From Cyclobacteriaceae bacterium (GTDB lineage: Bacteria; Bacteroidota; Bacteroidia; Cytophagales; Cyclobacteriaceae): a stretch of DNA of 64,000 nt. Every line of letters begins with the position of its first letter. Positions within the stretch are counted from its first letter, which is position 1. Positions 51,461-60,086 of this stretch are shown piece after piece. The notes below the pieces were generated by a model, which made no database searches, was not told the origin of the DNA, and saw nothing but the letters and a program-made list of their open reading frames with translations. The stretch spans positions 25,852 through 89,851 of the forward strand of contig JAEUUI010000002.1 in assembly GCA_016786585.1 (NCBI GenBank), written 5' to 3'. Position numbers and translations under genes: made by a program.

Positions 51461-52903
51461 CTATTTTTTGAACACAAGATAAGCCGAACCGCCCAACATA
51501 GCCAAAACGCATCCCCCGAGTAACAGGGAAACCCAGCGATTATCAGAGGAGGTGCGCAAATTGTTATCGGCAGAGGCAATTTTATCATACAGCGAACCGG
51601 TGTCGGTCGACTCGATCGCTTCGTTTTTCATGCTTTCTCCGCTCACCACAACAGCCGAGCGGGCAATCAGCGTATCGTACCGCTTTAACGATGGGTTGAA
51701 ATATACCCACTGCACGAGGTCGCGCATCCTGTAGTCACCCGGTTCTTTCGGTATAATAAAATACCGGAAAGATTTTGTGCCGGTTACACGTCCATTCTGG
51801 CGATTGATGTCTTGCCGCACCTCGGGATCATAAAACTCAAAGCTGCCGTCATTCATAAGCTGCGGCTTTTCAATCGCAGAAATGTTCCCTTCGCCATAGA
51901 TGTTAAAGTCGTACGTAAAACTCTGACTCGTTTGTAATGCTGTGCTGCTGATCTTTTCATCAAGGCGGTAATCACCTACGGCAACTTTATCGCGCAACGG
52001 ATGGGGCGGGAGTTCTTTTACCTTGATGGTCTTGGGCTTCGAGTAAAACGTCTTGAAATCTTCCTTGCGGTTCTGTCCGAAGAAGGATGGGTTCTTCGCT
52101 ACTTTAAATTTAATCAGCTGTAAACCGATGCTCGGAAACTCAATCGGCTTCGTATTGAGCGGATAAAATGTTGCTTCATACAATTTGTACTGATCGTAAT
52201 ACTCGCCATTGATCATTACGCTTTGGGCCTGAACATTTTCAATATCGAAGTTCTCCTCCCAGCAATTGGCGGGTTTGATCTTTTTCAGAATGTTGGTGAG
52301 CTGTTTGGCCAGATCGTAAAACTGAAGTGGTGCCCGGTTCTTATCCGCGACAAAAAATGAAAGCGAGGTCGTAAAACCTTCACCTACATACACCTCCGAT
52401 TTGCTGGTGGTGATTGCCAGGAAGGCATCGTCTTTAATGTCTACAAATTCAGTGCTGTTGCGGCCGAAGAAATCATTGGGATCGTACGGGTTGGCAAACG
52501 GGTCGCGTTGATTTTGCACAGGCGGCCCGACCTTTACTTTCTTGCCGGGTGAGAAAATGGTTTGTCCATTAGCGGTCATTTTAAACGCTTGTACCGTAAA
52601 CGTTCCCTGCTTGGTAGGCAGGTAAGTCATCGTTACACTTTGAGACGAAGAAATCTGACCGTTGATAATATTGGTTTGCGATTGCGATGACGTTCCCCGC
52701 TTGCGAAAGCCGGGAATGTCCGGGAAAACATAGTCGTGCGACTTAAACCGGTCGTTTTGAATCGACACTGAGATCGTCCAGCTTTGATTTTCACCAACCT
52801 CATCCGGTCCTAAAATGATCTGAATGGTCTGCGCTTTCGCAACAAACGCGGTAAATACCAAAAAAAGGATTAAGAGTGATTTTATCGAAAAAAACGGCCT
52901 CAT
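51461..52903 (-). CDS. batD: BatD-like protein
   Basis: 480 residues from the ATG at 52903 (MRPFFSIKSLLILFLVFTAF), which opens the signal peptide; an in-frame upstream ATG adds eight residues. The BatD pattern is seen in QIILGPDEVGENQSWTISV and in a series of immunoglobulin-like beta domains (FTYDFNIYGEGNISAIEKP). A membrane helix near the C-terminus (SLLLGGCVLAMLGGSAYLVF) anchors it. BatD proteins usually accompany BatA/B and MoxR genes tied to aerotolerance; none is adjacent here. Confidence 0.88.
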   Translation of the reverse strand: MRPFFSIKSLLILFLVFTAFVAKAQTIQIILGPDEVGENQSWTISVSIQNDRFKSHDYVFPDIPGFRKRGTSSQSQTNIINGQISSSQSVTMTYLPTKQGTFTVQAFKMTANGQTIFSPGKKVKVGPPVQNQRDPFANPYDPNDFFGRNSTEFVDIKDDAFLAITTSKSEVYVGEGFTTSLSFFVADKNRAPLQFYDLAKQLTNILKKIKPANCWEENFDIENVQAQSVMINGEYYDQYKLYEATFYPLNTKPIEFPSIGLQLIKFKVAKNPSFFGQNRKEDFKTFYSKPKTIKVKELPPHPLRDKVAVGDYRLDEKISSTALQTSQSFTYDFNIYGEGNISAIEKPQLMNDGSFEFYDPEVRQDINRQNGRVTGTKSFRYFIIPKEPGDYRMRDLVQWVYFNPSLKRYDTLIARSAVVVSGESMKNEAIESTDTGSLYDKIASADNNLRTSSDNRWVSLLLGGCVLAMLGGSAYLVFKK

Positions 52904-52931
52904 GATCAATCTTTGTACCAATAACACGTTA

Positions 52932-52939
52932 CAAAACTA
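52932..52939 (-). promoter_or_regulatory. -7 promoter element of batD
   Basis: On the minus strand TAGTTTTG matches TAnnTTTG, 28 nt upstream of the batD ATG. No convincing -33 TTG is seen. Confidence 0.4.
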
Positions 52940-53021
52940 AAAATGTTCTTTTAGTTAGCTTAACCGCTTATTAAATTAGTCGGGGTTTTAAACAATTTTT
53001 TAATCTACAAGTATCTAGCCT

Positions 53022-53207
53022 ATGCTGAATTATGTCAAAACCGTACTCACAAAAGTGAGTTTTGACTCCAAGCTCTTCGAGAAAGAGTTACGAAAGGCCA
53101 TCGAAGTGTTGATTGGTGCTGAACTGCAGGAACTCAAACAATGGTGCTACAACCTGTTTGGGCGAGAACATCAGGCGATTTTGAATCGCTGCTTTGTAGC
53201 TGCCTGA
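53022..53207 (+). CDS. Conserved-looking 61-residue protein of unknown function
   Basis: A short protein (MLNYVKTVLTKVSFDSKLFE and onwards) rich in helix-forming residues, with two cysteines (WCYNLFG and NRCF). It has no signal peptide or membrane helix. The ATG start and the own terminator (53231-53257) mark it as a real monocistronic gene. I recall similar short proteins with the same opening in other Bacteroidota, but no function. It is divergent from batD, with 118 nt between. Confidence 0.75.
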   Translation: MLNYVKTVLTKVSFDSKLFEKELRKAIEVLIGAELQELKQWCYNLFGREHQAILNRCFVAA

Positions 53208-53230
53208 AATTTGATTTGAACTGAAAAACC

Positions 53231-53257
53231 AGTCCCGCCCCTAGCGGGACTTTTTTA
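53231..53257 (+). terminator. Intrinsic terminator of the 61-residue protein gene
   Basis: A perfect 8-bp stem AGTCCCGC/GCGGGACT with a CCCTA loop is followed by TTTTTTATTT, 24 nt after the stop. Confidence 0.9.
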
Positions 53258-53267
53258 TTTATCGGAG

Positions 53268-54191
53268 TTATTCGGTTACAAATCGAATGTTTCTTTTCAA
53301 TCCTTCAAGCTTCGTGCGCTTAACAGGCGAATCTTTAAAAACTTTCTGAAAAATTTCTTCGGTAATTTCTTTCCAGTCGGCCTGAGTCATTGATTGCAGT
53401 TCGACACTGGCATTAAACCGCGGCTCGTGATGAGGTTTTGAAAACCGGTTCCACGGACAAACATCCTGGCAGATATCGCACCCAAAAATCCAGTTCTCAA
53501 ACTTTCCTTTTACCGTTACCGGGATTTCTTCTTTCAATTCAATCGTGAAGTAAGAAATGCATTTGCTTCCGTCAACAACGTAAGGCTCCGGAATCGCATC
53601 CGTTGGGCAGGCATCCATGCAGGCTGTGCACGTGCCGCAATAATCTTTTATTGGCCCATCGTATTCTAATTCCAGGTCCAAAATGATTTCCGCCAAAAAG
53701 AAAAAGCTTCCCGAATTTTTATTGAGCAGTAAACTGTTCTTTCCAATCCAACCCAGTCCCGAACGTTTGGCCCACGCACGCTCCATCACGGGTGCCGAAT
53801 CAACAAATACCCGGCCTTCAACTGCGCCAACCTGTTCCTGAAGTTTGTCGAACAGTGTTTTGAGCTTATCCTTTACTACAAAATGATAATCTTCGCCATA
53901 CGCGTACTTAGCAATCTTGAATGAACTGTCGGTAGCGAAATCTTTTTCCGGAAAGTAATTATACATCAGACTGATCACTGATTTTGCTCCGGGAACAAGC
54001 AGTGTTGGGTCAAGCCGCTTGTCGAAATAGTTTTCGAGATAGCTCATCTTGCCCTGGTAACTTCGTCTCAGCCACTCCTCTAACCGGGGCGCTTCATCGG
54101 CTAGAAACTCAGCTTTGGAAATTCCGCAATAGCTGAAGCCAAGTTCTGCAGCGAGCGACTTTACAAGATGAGTTTGTTGAGCTGAATTCAT
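53268..54191 (-). CDS. queG: Epoxyqueuosine reductase
   Basis: A 307-residue cobalamin and Fe-S enzyme that reduces epoxyqueuosine to queuosine in tRNA. Two 4Fe-4S motifs are seen: [12 protein letters not shown] and [11 protein letters not shown]. The N-terminal [13 protein letters not shown] and [20 protein letters not shown] stretches are family hallmarks. Length is normal for a QueG without the C-terminal HEAT repeats. ruvB lies upstream on the same strand, 59 nt apart, with a palindromic repeat between. Confidence 0.95.
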   Translation of the reverse strand: MNSAQQTHLVKSLAAELGFSYCGISKAEFLADEAPRLEEWLRRSYQGKMSYLENYFDKRLDPTLLVPGAKSVISLMYNYFPEKDFATDSSFKIAKYAYGEDYHFVVKDKLKTLFDKLQEQVGAVEGRVFVDSAPVMERAWAKRSGLGWIGKNSLLLNKNSGSFFFLAEIILDLELEYDGPIKDYCGTCTACMDACPTDAIPEPYVVDGSKCISYFTIELKEEIPVTVKGKFENWIFGCDICQDVCPWNRFSKPHHEPRFNASVELQSMTQADWKEITEEIFQKVFKDSPVKRTKLEGLKRNIRFVTE

Positions 54192-54210
54192 TTCCCTTTC
54201 CCCGTGTTTG

Positions 54211-54248
54211 GATTCCCTCTCCCCCGGGGAAAGGGGAATGGGTGAGGG
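54211..54248. repeat. Second CCCTCTCCC/GGGTGAGGG repeat element
   Basis: CCCTCTCCC (54215-54223), GGGG and GGGTGAGGG (54240-54248) repeat the modules of the 28071-28136 element. The arm ATTCCC pairs with GGGGAAT (54233-54239). It fills most of the gap between queG and ruvB. Confidence 0.65.
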
Positions 54249-54250
54249 TG

Positions 54251-55282
54251 TTAACCAAAAAGACCAGCACCTTTGCTGGGTGGGGGAACAACTTTTAAAT
54301 GCTTATATGCTTTTTCTGTTGCTTCGCGGCCACGGGATGTACGTTTCAGATAACCTTCCTGGATCAGAAATGGCTCGTATACTTCTTCAATGGTTTCGGC
54401 TTCATCGCCTACTGCGGTTGCAATGGTCGTCAATCCCACCGGGCCGCCTTTAAACTTATCGATGATGGTCATCAGGATGCGATTGTCCATTTCATCCAGT
54501 CCGTTTGCGTCAACGTCCAGTGCTTTCAACGCGATCTGCGCAATCTCCAGTGTAATCGTTCCGTTCCCTTTTATTTGCGCAAAGTCGCGCGTTCTTCTCA
54601 ATAAGTTATTGGCAATCCTCGGTGTCCCGCGACTTCTTCTCGCAATTTCGAAAGACGCTTCCGCATCAACCGGAGTATTCAGAATCGCACACGAGCGATC
54701 AATGATCTTTTGCAATAATGCGGAGTCGTAATATTCAAGCCGGGCATTAATTCCGAAACGTGCACGAAGCGGAGAAGTAAGCAAGCCCGCCCGTGTTGTG
54801 GCACCGATCAGGGTGAACGGGTTAAGACCGATCTGGATCGAACGTGCATTCGGACCGGAGTCCAGCATGATGTCGATCTTAAAATCTTCCATGGCCGAAT
54901 AAAGATATTCTTCAACAATCGGGTTCAGGCGATGGATCTCATCAATGAACAAAACATCGTTCGCTTCCAGGTTCGTCAGCAACCCGGCCAAATCGCTGGG
55001 CTTATCTAAAACAGGTCCGGAAGTAATCTTAATAGCCGACTGAAGCTCATTGGCAATGATGTAGGAGAGCGTTGTTTTACCCAATCCCGGAGGGCCGTGC
55101 AGCAACACGTGATCAAGCGGCTCATTGCGTTGTTTAGCAGCCTGCACAAACACCTTAATATTATCAACAACCTTCTGCTGCCCGGTAAAGTCATCGAACG
55201 ACAACGGCCGCAAAGCCTTTTCGAATTCCTTTTCGGCTGCATTCAGGTTTTCACCGTCACCTTTCAGATAGTCTTCCCGCAT
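54251..55282 (-). CDS. ruvB: Holliday junction branch-migration ATPase
   Basis: A 343-residue AAA+ motor. Walker A is [12 protein letters not shown], Walker B is [11 protein letters not shown], and sensor/arginine-finger motifs are [18 protein letters not shown]. The C-terminal winged helix includes [20 protein letters not shown]. It drives branch migration with RuvA (not in this window). A TACCTTCG element (55297-55304, minus strand) lies 14 nt upstream of the ATG. queG is downstream on the same strand. Confidence 0.98.
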   Translation of the reverse strand: MREDYLKGDGENLNAAEKEFEKALRPLSFDDFTGQQKVVDNIKVFVQAAKQRNEPLDHVLLHGPPGLGKTTLSYIIANELQSAIKITSGPVLDKPSDLAGLLTNLEANDVLFIDEIHRLNPIVEEYLYSAMEDFKIDIMLDSGPNARSIQIGLNPFTLIGATTRAGLLTSPLRARFGINARLEYYDSALLQKIIDRSCAILNTPVDAEASFEIARRSRGTPRIANNLLRRTRDFAQIKGNGTITLEIAQIALKALDVDANGLDEMDNRILMTIIDKFKGGPVGLTTIATAVGDEAETIEEVYEPFLIQEGYLKRTSRGREATEKAYKHLKVVPPPSKGAGLFG

Positions 55283-55296
55283 AGTAATTGATCAGG

Positions 55297-55368
55297 CGAA
55301 GGTAAGCACGAAACCCGATATTTCTTAAAAGCAACATTGTTGCATCTAGAACATTTTAGCTACCTTCG
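55297..55368. promoter_or_regulatory. Divergent promoters of ruvB and the ZIP transporter
   Basis: Two copies of TACCTTCG (TAnnTTTG variant) face away from each other: 55297-55304 on the minus strand for ruvB and 55361-55368 on the + strand for the transporter. The latter has TTG at 55337-55339 and 55340-55342, 21 or 18 nt upstream. Confidence 0.45.
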
Positions 55369-55396
55369 CGGTGATAATCCCGGGGCATCCTCTTCT

Positions 55397-56161
55397 ATGA
55401 TCGTAAAACTGCTGGTTCTGTTTCTAACCCCGTTGCTTTCGGGCCTGGCGGTATACCTTGTCCCTTCCGGACGCACGAAAAATTTTAAGCTGCTGCTGGT
55501 GTTTGCAGGCGCTTATCTCTTCGGGATTACAGTCGTGCACATTTTGCCGGAGTTATACATTAAAAACAGTGATGTTGAGTTAATCGGGCTGTTTGTGCTC
55601 GCGGGATTTTTCCTGCAGCAGGTGCTCGAATACTTCACATCTGGTATTGAACACGGTCATATTCATACGCATGAGGGCGAGCATCATCACCATGATGAGC
55701 CGCATCATGAGCAAATCTCCGCGTTTGTTCTGCTCGCTGCATTGTGTGTTCATGCGTTTCTGGAGGGCGCTATGCTGGTTCAGCCAACAGCGGTGATGGC
55801 CATGCACTACGATGTGAACGCGATCCTGTTGGGTATTGCGCTGCATCGCGCTCCGGCTGCCTTCGCATTGATGACGGTTCTTGCCTTTCAGCTACGCTCC
55901 ATCAACAAAGCCATTCCACACCTGATTTTCTTTTCGCTTGCGGCCCCATTGGGATTATTGATCTCCACGTACCTGATCGATGTCGAAATCTTGTCGGCAT
56001 CCGGTCTCACGTATTTGTATGCCCTGGTGTGTGGCAACTTCCTGCACATCTCAACCACAATTGTTTTCGAAAGCAGTCCTGCACACCGGTTCTACGCAAA
56101 AAAAATGACGGTAGCTATTATCGGGGCACTTTTAGCGGTTGCGGTGGAGTACATGATGTAG
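55397..56161 (+). CDS. ZIP-family metal transporter
   Basis: 254 residues from the ATG at 55397 (MIVKLLVLFLTPLLSGLAVY); a longer reading frame begins 20 codons earlier. About eight hydrophobic segments are present. The cytoplasmic loop after TM3 is His-rich (HGHIHTHEGEHHHHDEPHHE). TM4 has HAFLEGAML; TM5 has HRAPAAFAL, where the usual second metal residue of HxxPE(G/H) is Ala. It probably imports zinc or another divalent metal. The missing Glu may change metal choice or transport mode (inference). Confidence 0.87.
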   Translation: MIVKLLVLFLTPLLSGLAVYLVPSGRTKNFKLLLVFAGAYLFGITVVHILPELYIKNSDVELIGLFVLAGFFLQQVLEYFTSGIEHGHIHTHEGEHHHHDEPHHEQISAFVLLAALCVHAFLEGAMLVQPTAVMAMHYDVNAILLGIALHRAPAAFALMTVLAFQLRSINKAIPHLIFFSLAAPLGLLISTYLIDVEILSASGLTYLYALVCGNFLHISTTIVFESSPAHRFYAKKMTVAIIGALLAVAVEYMM

Positions 56162-56271
56162 GAAACGCCGTCTAAGCCGTCTCCCTGAGATTATCGCGAC
56201 AACTATTAGACTAACGGAATACTATTTTTTGATTTTTTTGCGGATTTTCATGCGATTATCAGCACGCACTC

Positions 56272-58167
56272 ATGACTAATTCAATCACGGATTTTGAATC
56301 ATATCGGAATGTATATCGCGACAGCGTTGAACAACCCGAAAAATTCTGGGAATCGGTAGCGCAGGATTTTCAATGGCGTAAGAAATGGAATGAAGTTTTG
56401 GAATACGATTTCCATAAGCCGGAAGTAAAATGGTTTCAGGGTGCACAGCTCAACATCACAGAAAATTGTCTGGATCGTCACCTGGCTGAACGTGGAAACC
56501 AAACAGCATTAATCTGGGAACCTAACAATCCGAAAAACGAATCGAAGAAATTTACCTACCGCGAGTTGTTCGAACATGTTTGTCGTGTGGCAAACATGCT
56601 GCGCGAACAGGGCATTAAAAAGGGTGACCGGGTTTGCATTTACATGCCGATGATTCCGGAGCTGGCGTTTGCTGTACTGGCGTGCGCGCGGATTGGTGCT
56701 GTTCATTCGGTTGTGTTTGCAGGATTTTCTTCCGGAGCGATCGTTGACCGCATCAACGATTCTTCGTGCAGGTTAATTTTAACGGCCGATGGTGTTCAGC
56801 GTGGCGATAAGAATCTTGATCTTAAAAAGATTGTTGATGAAGCCCTTGATAAATGCCCCACAATTGAGAAATCCATTGTGTTTCGTCATGTTAACATAAA
56901 CGTGAACATGAAGCCGGACCGTGATGTATGGTGGCACGAAACGATTGCGAATACGGCAACATCCTGCGAAGCAGAAACAATGGAGGCGGAAGATCTGCTG
57001 TTCATTCTTTATACATCCGGCTCAACCGGAAAACCCAAAGGCATGGTGCATACCTGTGCGGGCTATATGGTGTATGTGGCCTACACGTTCCAGACTGCAT
57101 TTCAATATAAACCCGGACAAGTTTATTGGTGTACGGCCGACATCGGCTGGATAACAGGGCACTCGTACATTTTGTACGGTCCGTTATTGTCAGGCGCGAC
57201 CACCGTAATGTTTGAAGGCATTCCATCGTGGCCAGACATGGGCCGGTTCTGGCAGGTCATCGAACGGCATAAGGTAAATATCTTTTACACGGCACCCACA
57301 GCGATCCGCTCGTTACTGCACGAACCTTTATCGTTTGTTGAGCGACATGATCTTTCTTCGTTGCAGATACTCGGTTCGGTAGGCGAGCCGATCAATGAAG
57401 AAGCATGGGAATGGTATCATAAAAATATCGGCAAAGGTAAATGTCCCGTTATCGACACCTGGTGGCAAACCGAAACCGGTGGCTTTATGATTTCACCGAT
57501 TGCCCATGTAACGAAGCTGAAACCTGCACACGCAAGTTTCCCGATGCCGGGTGTACAGCCGGCTGTAATGGATGAAAAAGGTCACGAGCTTTCCGGAACT
57601 AATATCGAAGGACGATTAACTGTCAAATTTCCGTGGCCGGGAATGGCTCGCACGATCTACGGCAACCATCAGCGGTTCAAAGACACATACTTCTCTACAT
57701 TCCCCGGCAAATATTTCACAGGCGATGGTTGTCGCGTGGATGCTGACGGATACTATCGCATCACCGGCAGGGTGGATGATATCATTATCGTGTCGGGCCA
57801 TAACATGGGTACGGCAGAAATTGAAAGTGCAATGACCGAACATCATGCAGTTTCGGAGGCTGCTGTGGTGGGCTATCCGCATCATGTAAAAGGCAACGCC
57901 ATTTACGCCTACGCGATCTTATATGAAAAACCGGAGAACGAAGAGAAACTCCGTAATGAAATTCGCGATACAGTAGCAAAGATTATCGGCCCGATTGCGA
58001 AGCCTGATAAAATTCAATTTGTAACCGGATTACCGAAAACACGTTCAGGAAAAATTATGCGCAGGATTTTGCGTAAAATTGCGGAAGGCGAAACTTCCAA
58101 CCTTGGCGACACCACTACGTTAACCGATCCGGCTGTGGTGGAAGAAATCAAGAAAGGGGCGCTTTAA
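56272..58167 (+). CDS. acs: Acetyl-CoA synthetase
   Basis: A 631-residue AMP-forming ligase that activates acetate via acetyl-AMP. The core motif YTSGSTGKPKGMVHT is at about 246-260, followed by WCTADIGWITGHSYILYGPL, DTWWQTETGG and the acetylatable lysine in PKTRSGKIMRRILRK near the C-terminus. The N-terminal FWESVAQDFQWRKKWNEVLE matches ACS. The DUF3127 gene follows after 17 nt. Confidence 0.97.
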   Translation: MTNSITDFESYRNVYRDSVEQPEKFWESVAQDFQWRKKWNEVLEYDFHKPEVKWFQGAQLNITENCLDRHLAERGNQTALIWEPNNPKNESKKFTYRELFEHVCRVANMLREQGIKKGDRVCIYMPMIPELAFAVLACARIGAVHSVVFAGFSSGAIVDRINDSSCRLILTADGVQRGDKNLDLKKIVDEALDKCPTIEKSIVFRHVNINVNMKPDRDVWWHETIANTATSCEAETMEAEDLLFILYTSGSTGKPKGMVHTCAGYMVYVAYTFQTAFQYKPGQVYWCTADIGWITGHSYILYGPLLSGATTVMFEGIPSWPDMGRFWQVIERHKVNIFYTAPTAIRSLLHEPLSFVERHDLSSLQILGSVGEPINEEAWEWYHKNIGKGKCPVIDTWWQTETGGFMISPIAHVTKLKPAHASFPMPGVQPAVMDEKGHELSGTNIEGRLTVKFPWPGMARTIYGNHQRFKDTYFSTFPGKYFTGDGCRVDADGYYRITGRVDDIIIVSGHNMGTAEIESAMTEHHAVSEAAVVGYPHHVKGNAIYAYAILYEKPENEEKLRNEIRDTVAKIIGPIAKPDKIQFVTGLPKTRSGKIMRRILRKIAEGETSNLGDTTTLTDPAVVEEIKKGAL

Positions 58168-58184
58168 GCTTGTAAACACTAATC

Positions 58185-58532
58185 ATGGAAATAACAGGAA
58201 CAGTAGTAAGCCTTTTGCCGATGCAATCCGGCCAGGGAAAAAACGGAACGTGGAAAAAACAGGAATTCATTCTTGAAACACCGGGGCAGTATCCGAAAAA
58301 AGTATGTTTGTCATTGTGGGGTGAAAAGGTAGACGAAACCCGTTTATCAGTAGGCGAAAAAATTACGGCATCCATTAATATCGAAAGCCGCGAATACAAC
58401 GGCCGCTGGTACACTGATGTTCGCGCATGGAAAATTGCGAAAGGCAACGGTGGCGGTCAAAATGAAGCGCCTCCAATCGATTCGTCATTCGCTCCGGATG
58501 CCAGCAGCGGAAGTGACGATCTTCCATTCTAA
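58185..58532 (+). CDS. DUF3127 protein (single-stranded-DNA-binding-like)
   Basis: A 115-residue OB-fold-like protein (MEITGTVVSLLPMQSGQGKN, then WKKQEFILETPGQYPKKVCL) with an acidic C-terminal tail ending SDDLPF. This tail resembles the SSB C-terminal tip (DDDIPF) that recruits repair proteins. Family members are widespread in Bacteroidota with an unknown exact role. It follows acs by 17 nt and precedes the next gene by 4 nt. Confidence 0.88.
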   Translation: MEITGTVVSLLPMQSGQGKNGTWKKQEFILETPGQYPKKVCLSLWGEKVDETRLSVGEKITASINIESREYNGRWYTDVRAWKIAKGNGGGQNEAPPIDSSFAPDASSGSDDLPF

Positions 58533-58536
58533 AAAG

Positions 58537-59064
58537 ATGCAACGCATTTCAATTCATAAAAACTTCATCAGGGCTGCAGCGATCATGGCGATCTTTGCAG
58601 CCCTGATTGTTTATTTGCCCGGTCGCGACCTCACCGATAATACGTTTGAATCATATTTCACCATGCCGGTGAATGAGGTTTCGGTTGAGCATGAAATTTT
58701 CAACGACAATTTTCACGTGCAACAGCTTAATGGCGTACGAGTGGTTAACCGTGAAACCGGGAAGTTCACATACTATTTTGAATACATCGCAAACAAGCAG
58801 GACACGCTCCGGACGATCGCTTCATTACCTTTTTTACTGAAAGACAACCGGCCTTCATCGCTGGCGTGTGAATTAATGACGATCTCCGGTAACCCGCTCG
58901 ACAACTCAAAACTCGCCCAGGCCGAGAAAAATGCCAGTGCGTTCTTCTGGACCGCAAATGCCGAAGAATTTACTTTTTATGAATGCTACAAAAGCCCGGT
59001 GAAGCACACCTTGCTGCTCAGCAAAACCTCCGACCGGATTCTTCACAAAGTAGAATTAATTTAA
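58537..59064 (+). CDS. Unknown membrane-anchored protein
   Basis: 175 residues from the ATG at 58537, 4 nt after the DUF3127 stop; a longer frame starts inside DUF3127 and is not plausible. A single membrane helix at about 13-30 (AAAIMAIFAALIVYLPG) anchors a periplasmic part of about 140 residues rich in beta-strands (VRVVNRETGKFTYYFEYIAN). I do not recognise the family. Cotranscription with DUF3127 is likely. Its last 4 nt overlap the convergent kinase gene. Confidence 0.7.
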   Translation: MQRISIHKNFIRAAAIMAIFAALIVYLPGRDLTDNTFESYFTMPVNEVSVEHEIFNDNFHVQQLNGVRVVNRETGKFTYYFEYIANKQDTLRTIASLPFLLKDNRPSSLACELMTISGNPLDNSKLAQAEKNASAFFWTANAEEFTFYECYKSPVKHTLLLSKTSDRILHKVELI

Positions 59065-60086
59065 GCGTCCAGAAACTCTTCCAGTTTTTCCAGCAACGTG
59101 ATCTGATTCAACGCCCGGTCAAAATTCTGTTCGGCATACTTAATCTTGTAGTACGTATTGTTTGATAAGTAGTCTGCCAGAAAGCGGATGCCCTGCATGT
59201 AGAGCATGATCATGCCGGCCTTATGAATTTCATTTCGTTCAGCTGTTGTGAAACTGTTTCCGATTCCACTTTCGTAGCCGGAAACAATTGCCCGATAAAT
59301 TTCCGGGTTGACTTCCACCGAGTCCGCGGGAGCGTTTTCATCACTCGGGGAAATCATGCTTCGAATCATGTCTCCCACATCTGAAAAAAAGTACCCCGGC
59401 ATCGTGGTGTCGAGATCAATCGGGCAAACCGCCTGCCCGGTAGCTTTATCAAACAAAATATTACTCAGCTTGGTGTCGTGATGCATCGCCCGGATTTTGA
59501 ATTCCGGGTTGCTTTTCAAACTTTCATAAAATTCAACAAGATTTTTACGTATAGTGATTTTTTCAAGAAGCGTGCGACTTTTTTTCAATCGCTCATCGTT
59601 GGCGTTAGAAATCGCTGTCTGCAATTGCCGGTAACGATGACTCAAATCGTGAAAGCTGGCAATGGTTGGTTTGAGTTTTTCAATATCCAATCCGCTGAGT
59701 GAAGAAGTAAACTGCCCGTAGCATTTCGCAGCGCTGAAAATTTTTTCAGGCGAAGCCGGTAAAGCCTCCGTGTACGTATTTGCGATAAACTCAAACGCCC
59801 GCCAGCAGGAACCCTCCTTGTCCGTCCAGGTGTCATCGCCCTGCATGGTTTTAATCATCGCGGGAACGCGCAACATACCGGATCGTTCCAGATGGCTGTC
59901 AATCAGCTGATAGTTTCCGACTACTGCATTAATATCACGGAACACATTGGTATTTACCTGCTGTAAGATTGCCGCGCGATTGTTTGCCGTGACCTTATAA
60001 GTTTTGTGGATTAATCCATCCGTCAACAATTCAAAGAAGGGCGTATAGAATCCGAAACGTTCGGCTGCAAAAACAACAGGCTCCAT
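59061..60086 (-). CDS. Aminoglycoside-phosphotransferase-fold kinase (NahK-like)
   Basis: A 341-residue kinase. Brenner's catalytic motif is MHHDTKLSNILFD, followed by the metal-binding PIDLDTTMPG. The N-terminal phrase AAILQQVNTNVFRDINAVVG resembles N-acetylhexosamine 1-kinase (NahK), which phosphorylates GalNAc or GlcNAc at C1. Its start overlaps the stop of the GH109-like gene by 1 nt (TAATG), which would link amino-sugar release with phosphorylation. The substrate is inferred; choline or other small-alcohol kinases share this fold. Confidence 0.82.
   Translation of the reverse strand: MEPVVFAAERFGFYTPFFELLTDGLIHKTYKVTANNRAAILQQVNTNVFRDINAVVGNYQLIDSHLERSGMLRVPAMIKTMQGDDTWTDKEGSCWRAFEFIANTYTEALPASPEKIFSAAKCYGQFTSSLSGLDIEKLKPTIASFHDLSHRYRQLQTAISNANDERLKKSRTLLEKITIRKNLVEFYESLKSNPEFKIRAMHHDTKLSNILFDKATGQAVCPIDLDTTMPGYFFSDVGDMIRSMISPSDENAPADSVEVNPEIYRAIVSGYESGIGNSFTTAERNEIHKAGMIMLYMQGIRFLADYLSNNTYYKIKYAEQNFDRALNQITLLEKLEEFLDA

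Noticed and set aside
55661..55710. Repeated CATCATCACCATGATGAGCC-like stretch considered as a tandem repeat or binding site
   Set aside because: It is coding sequence for the His-rich loop of the ZIP transporter.
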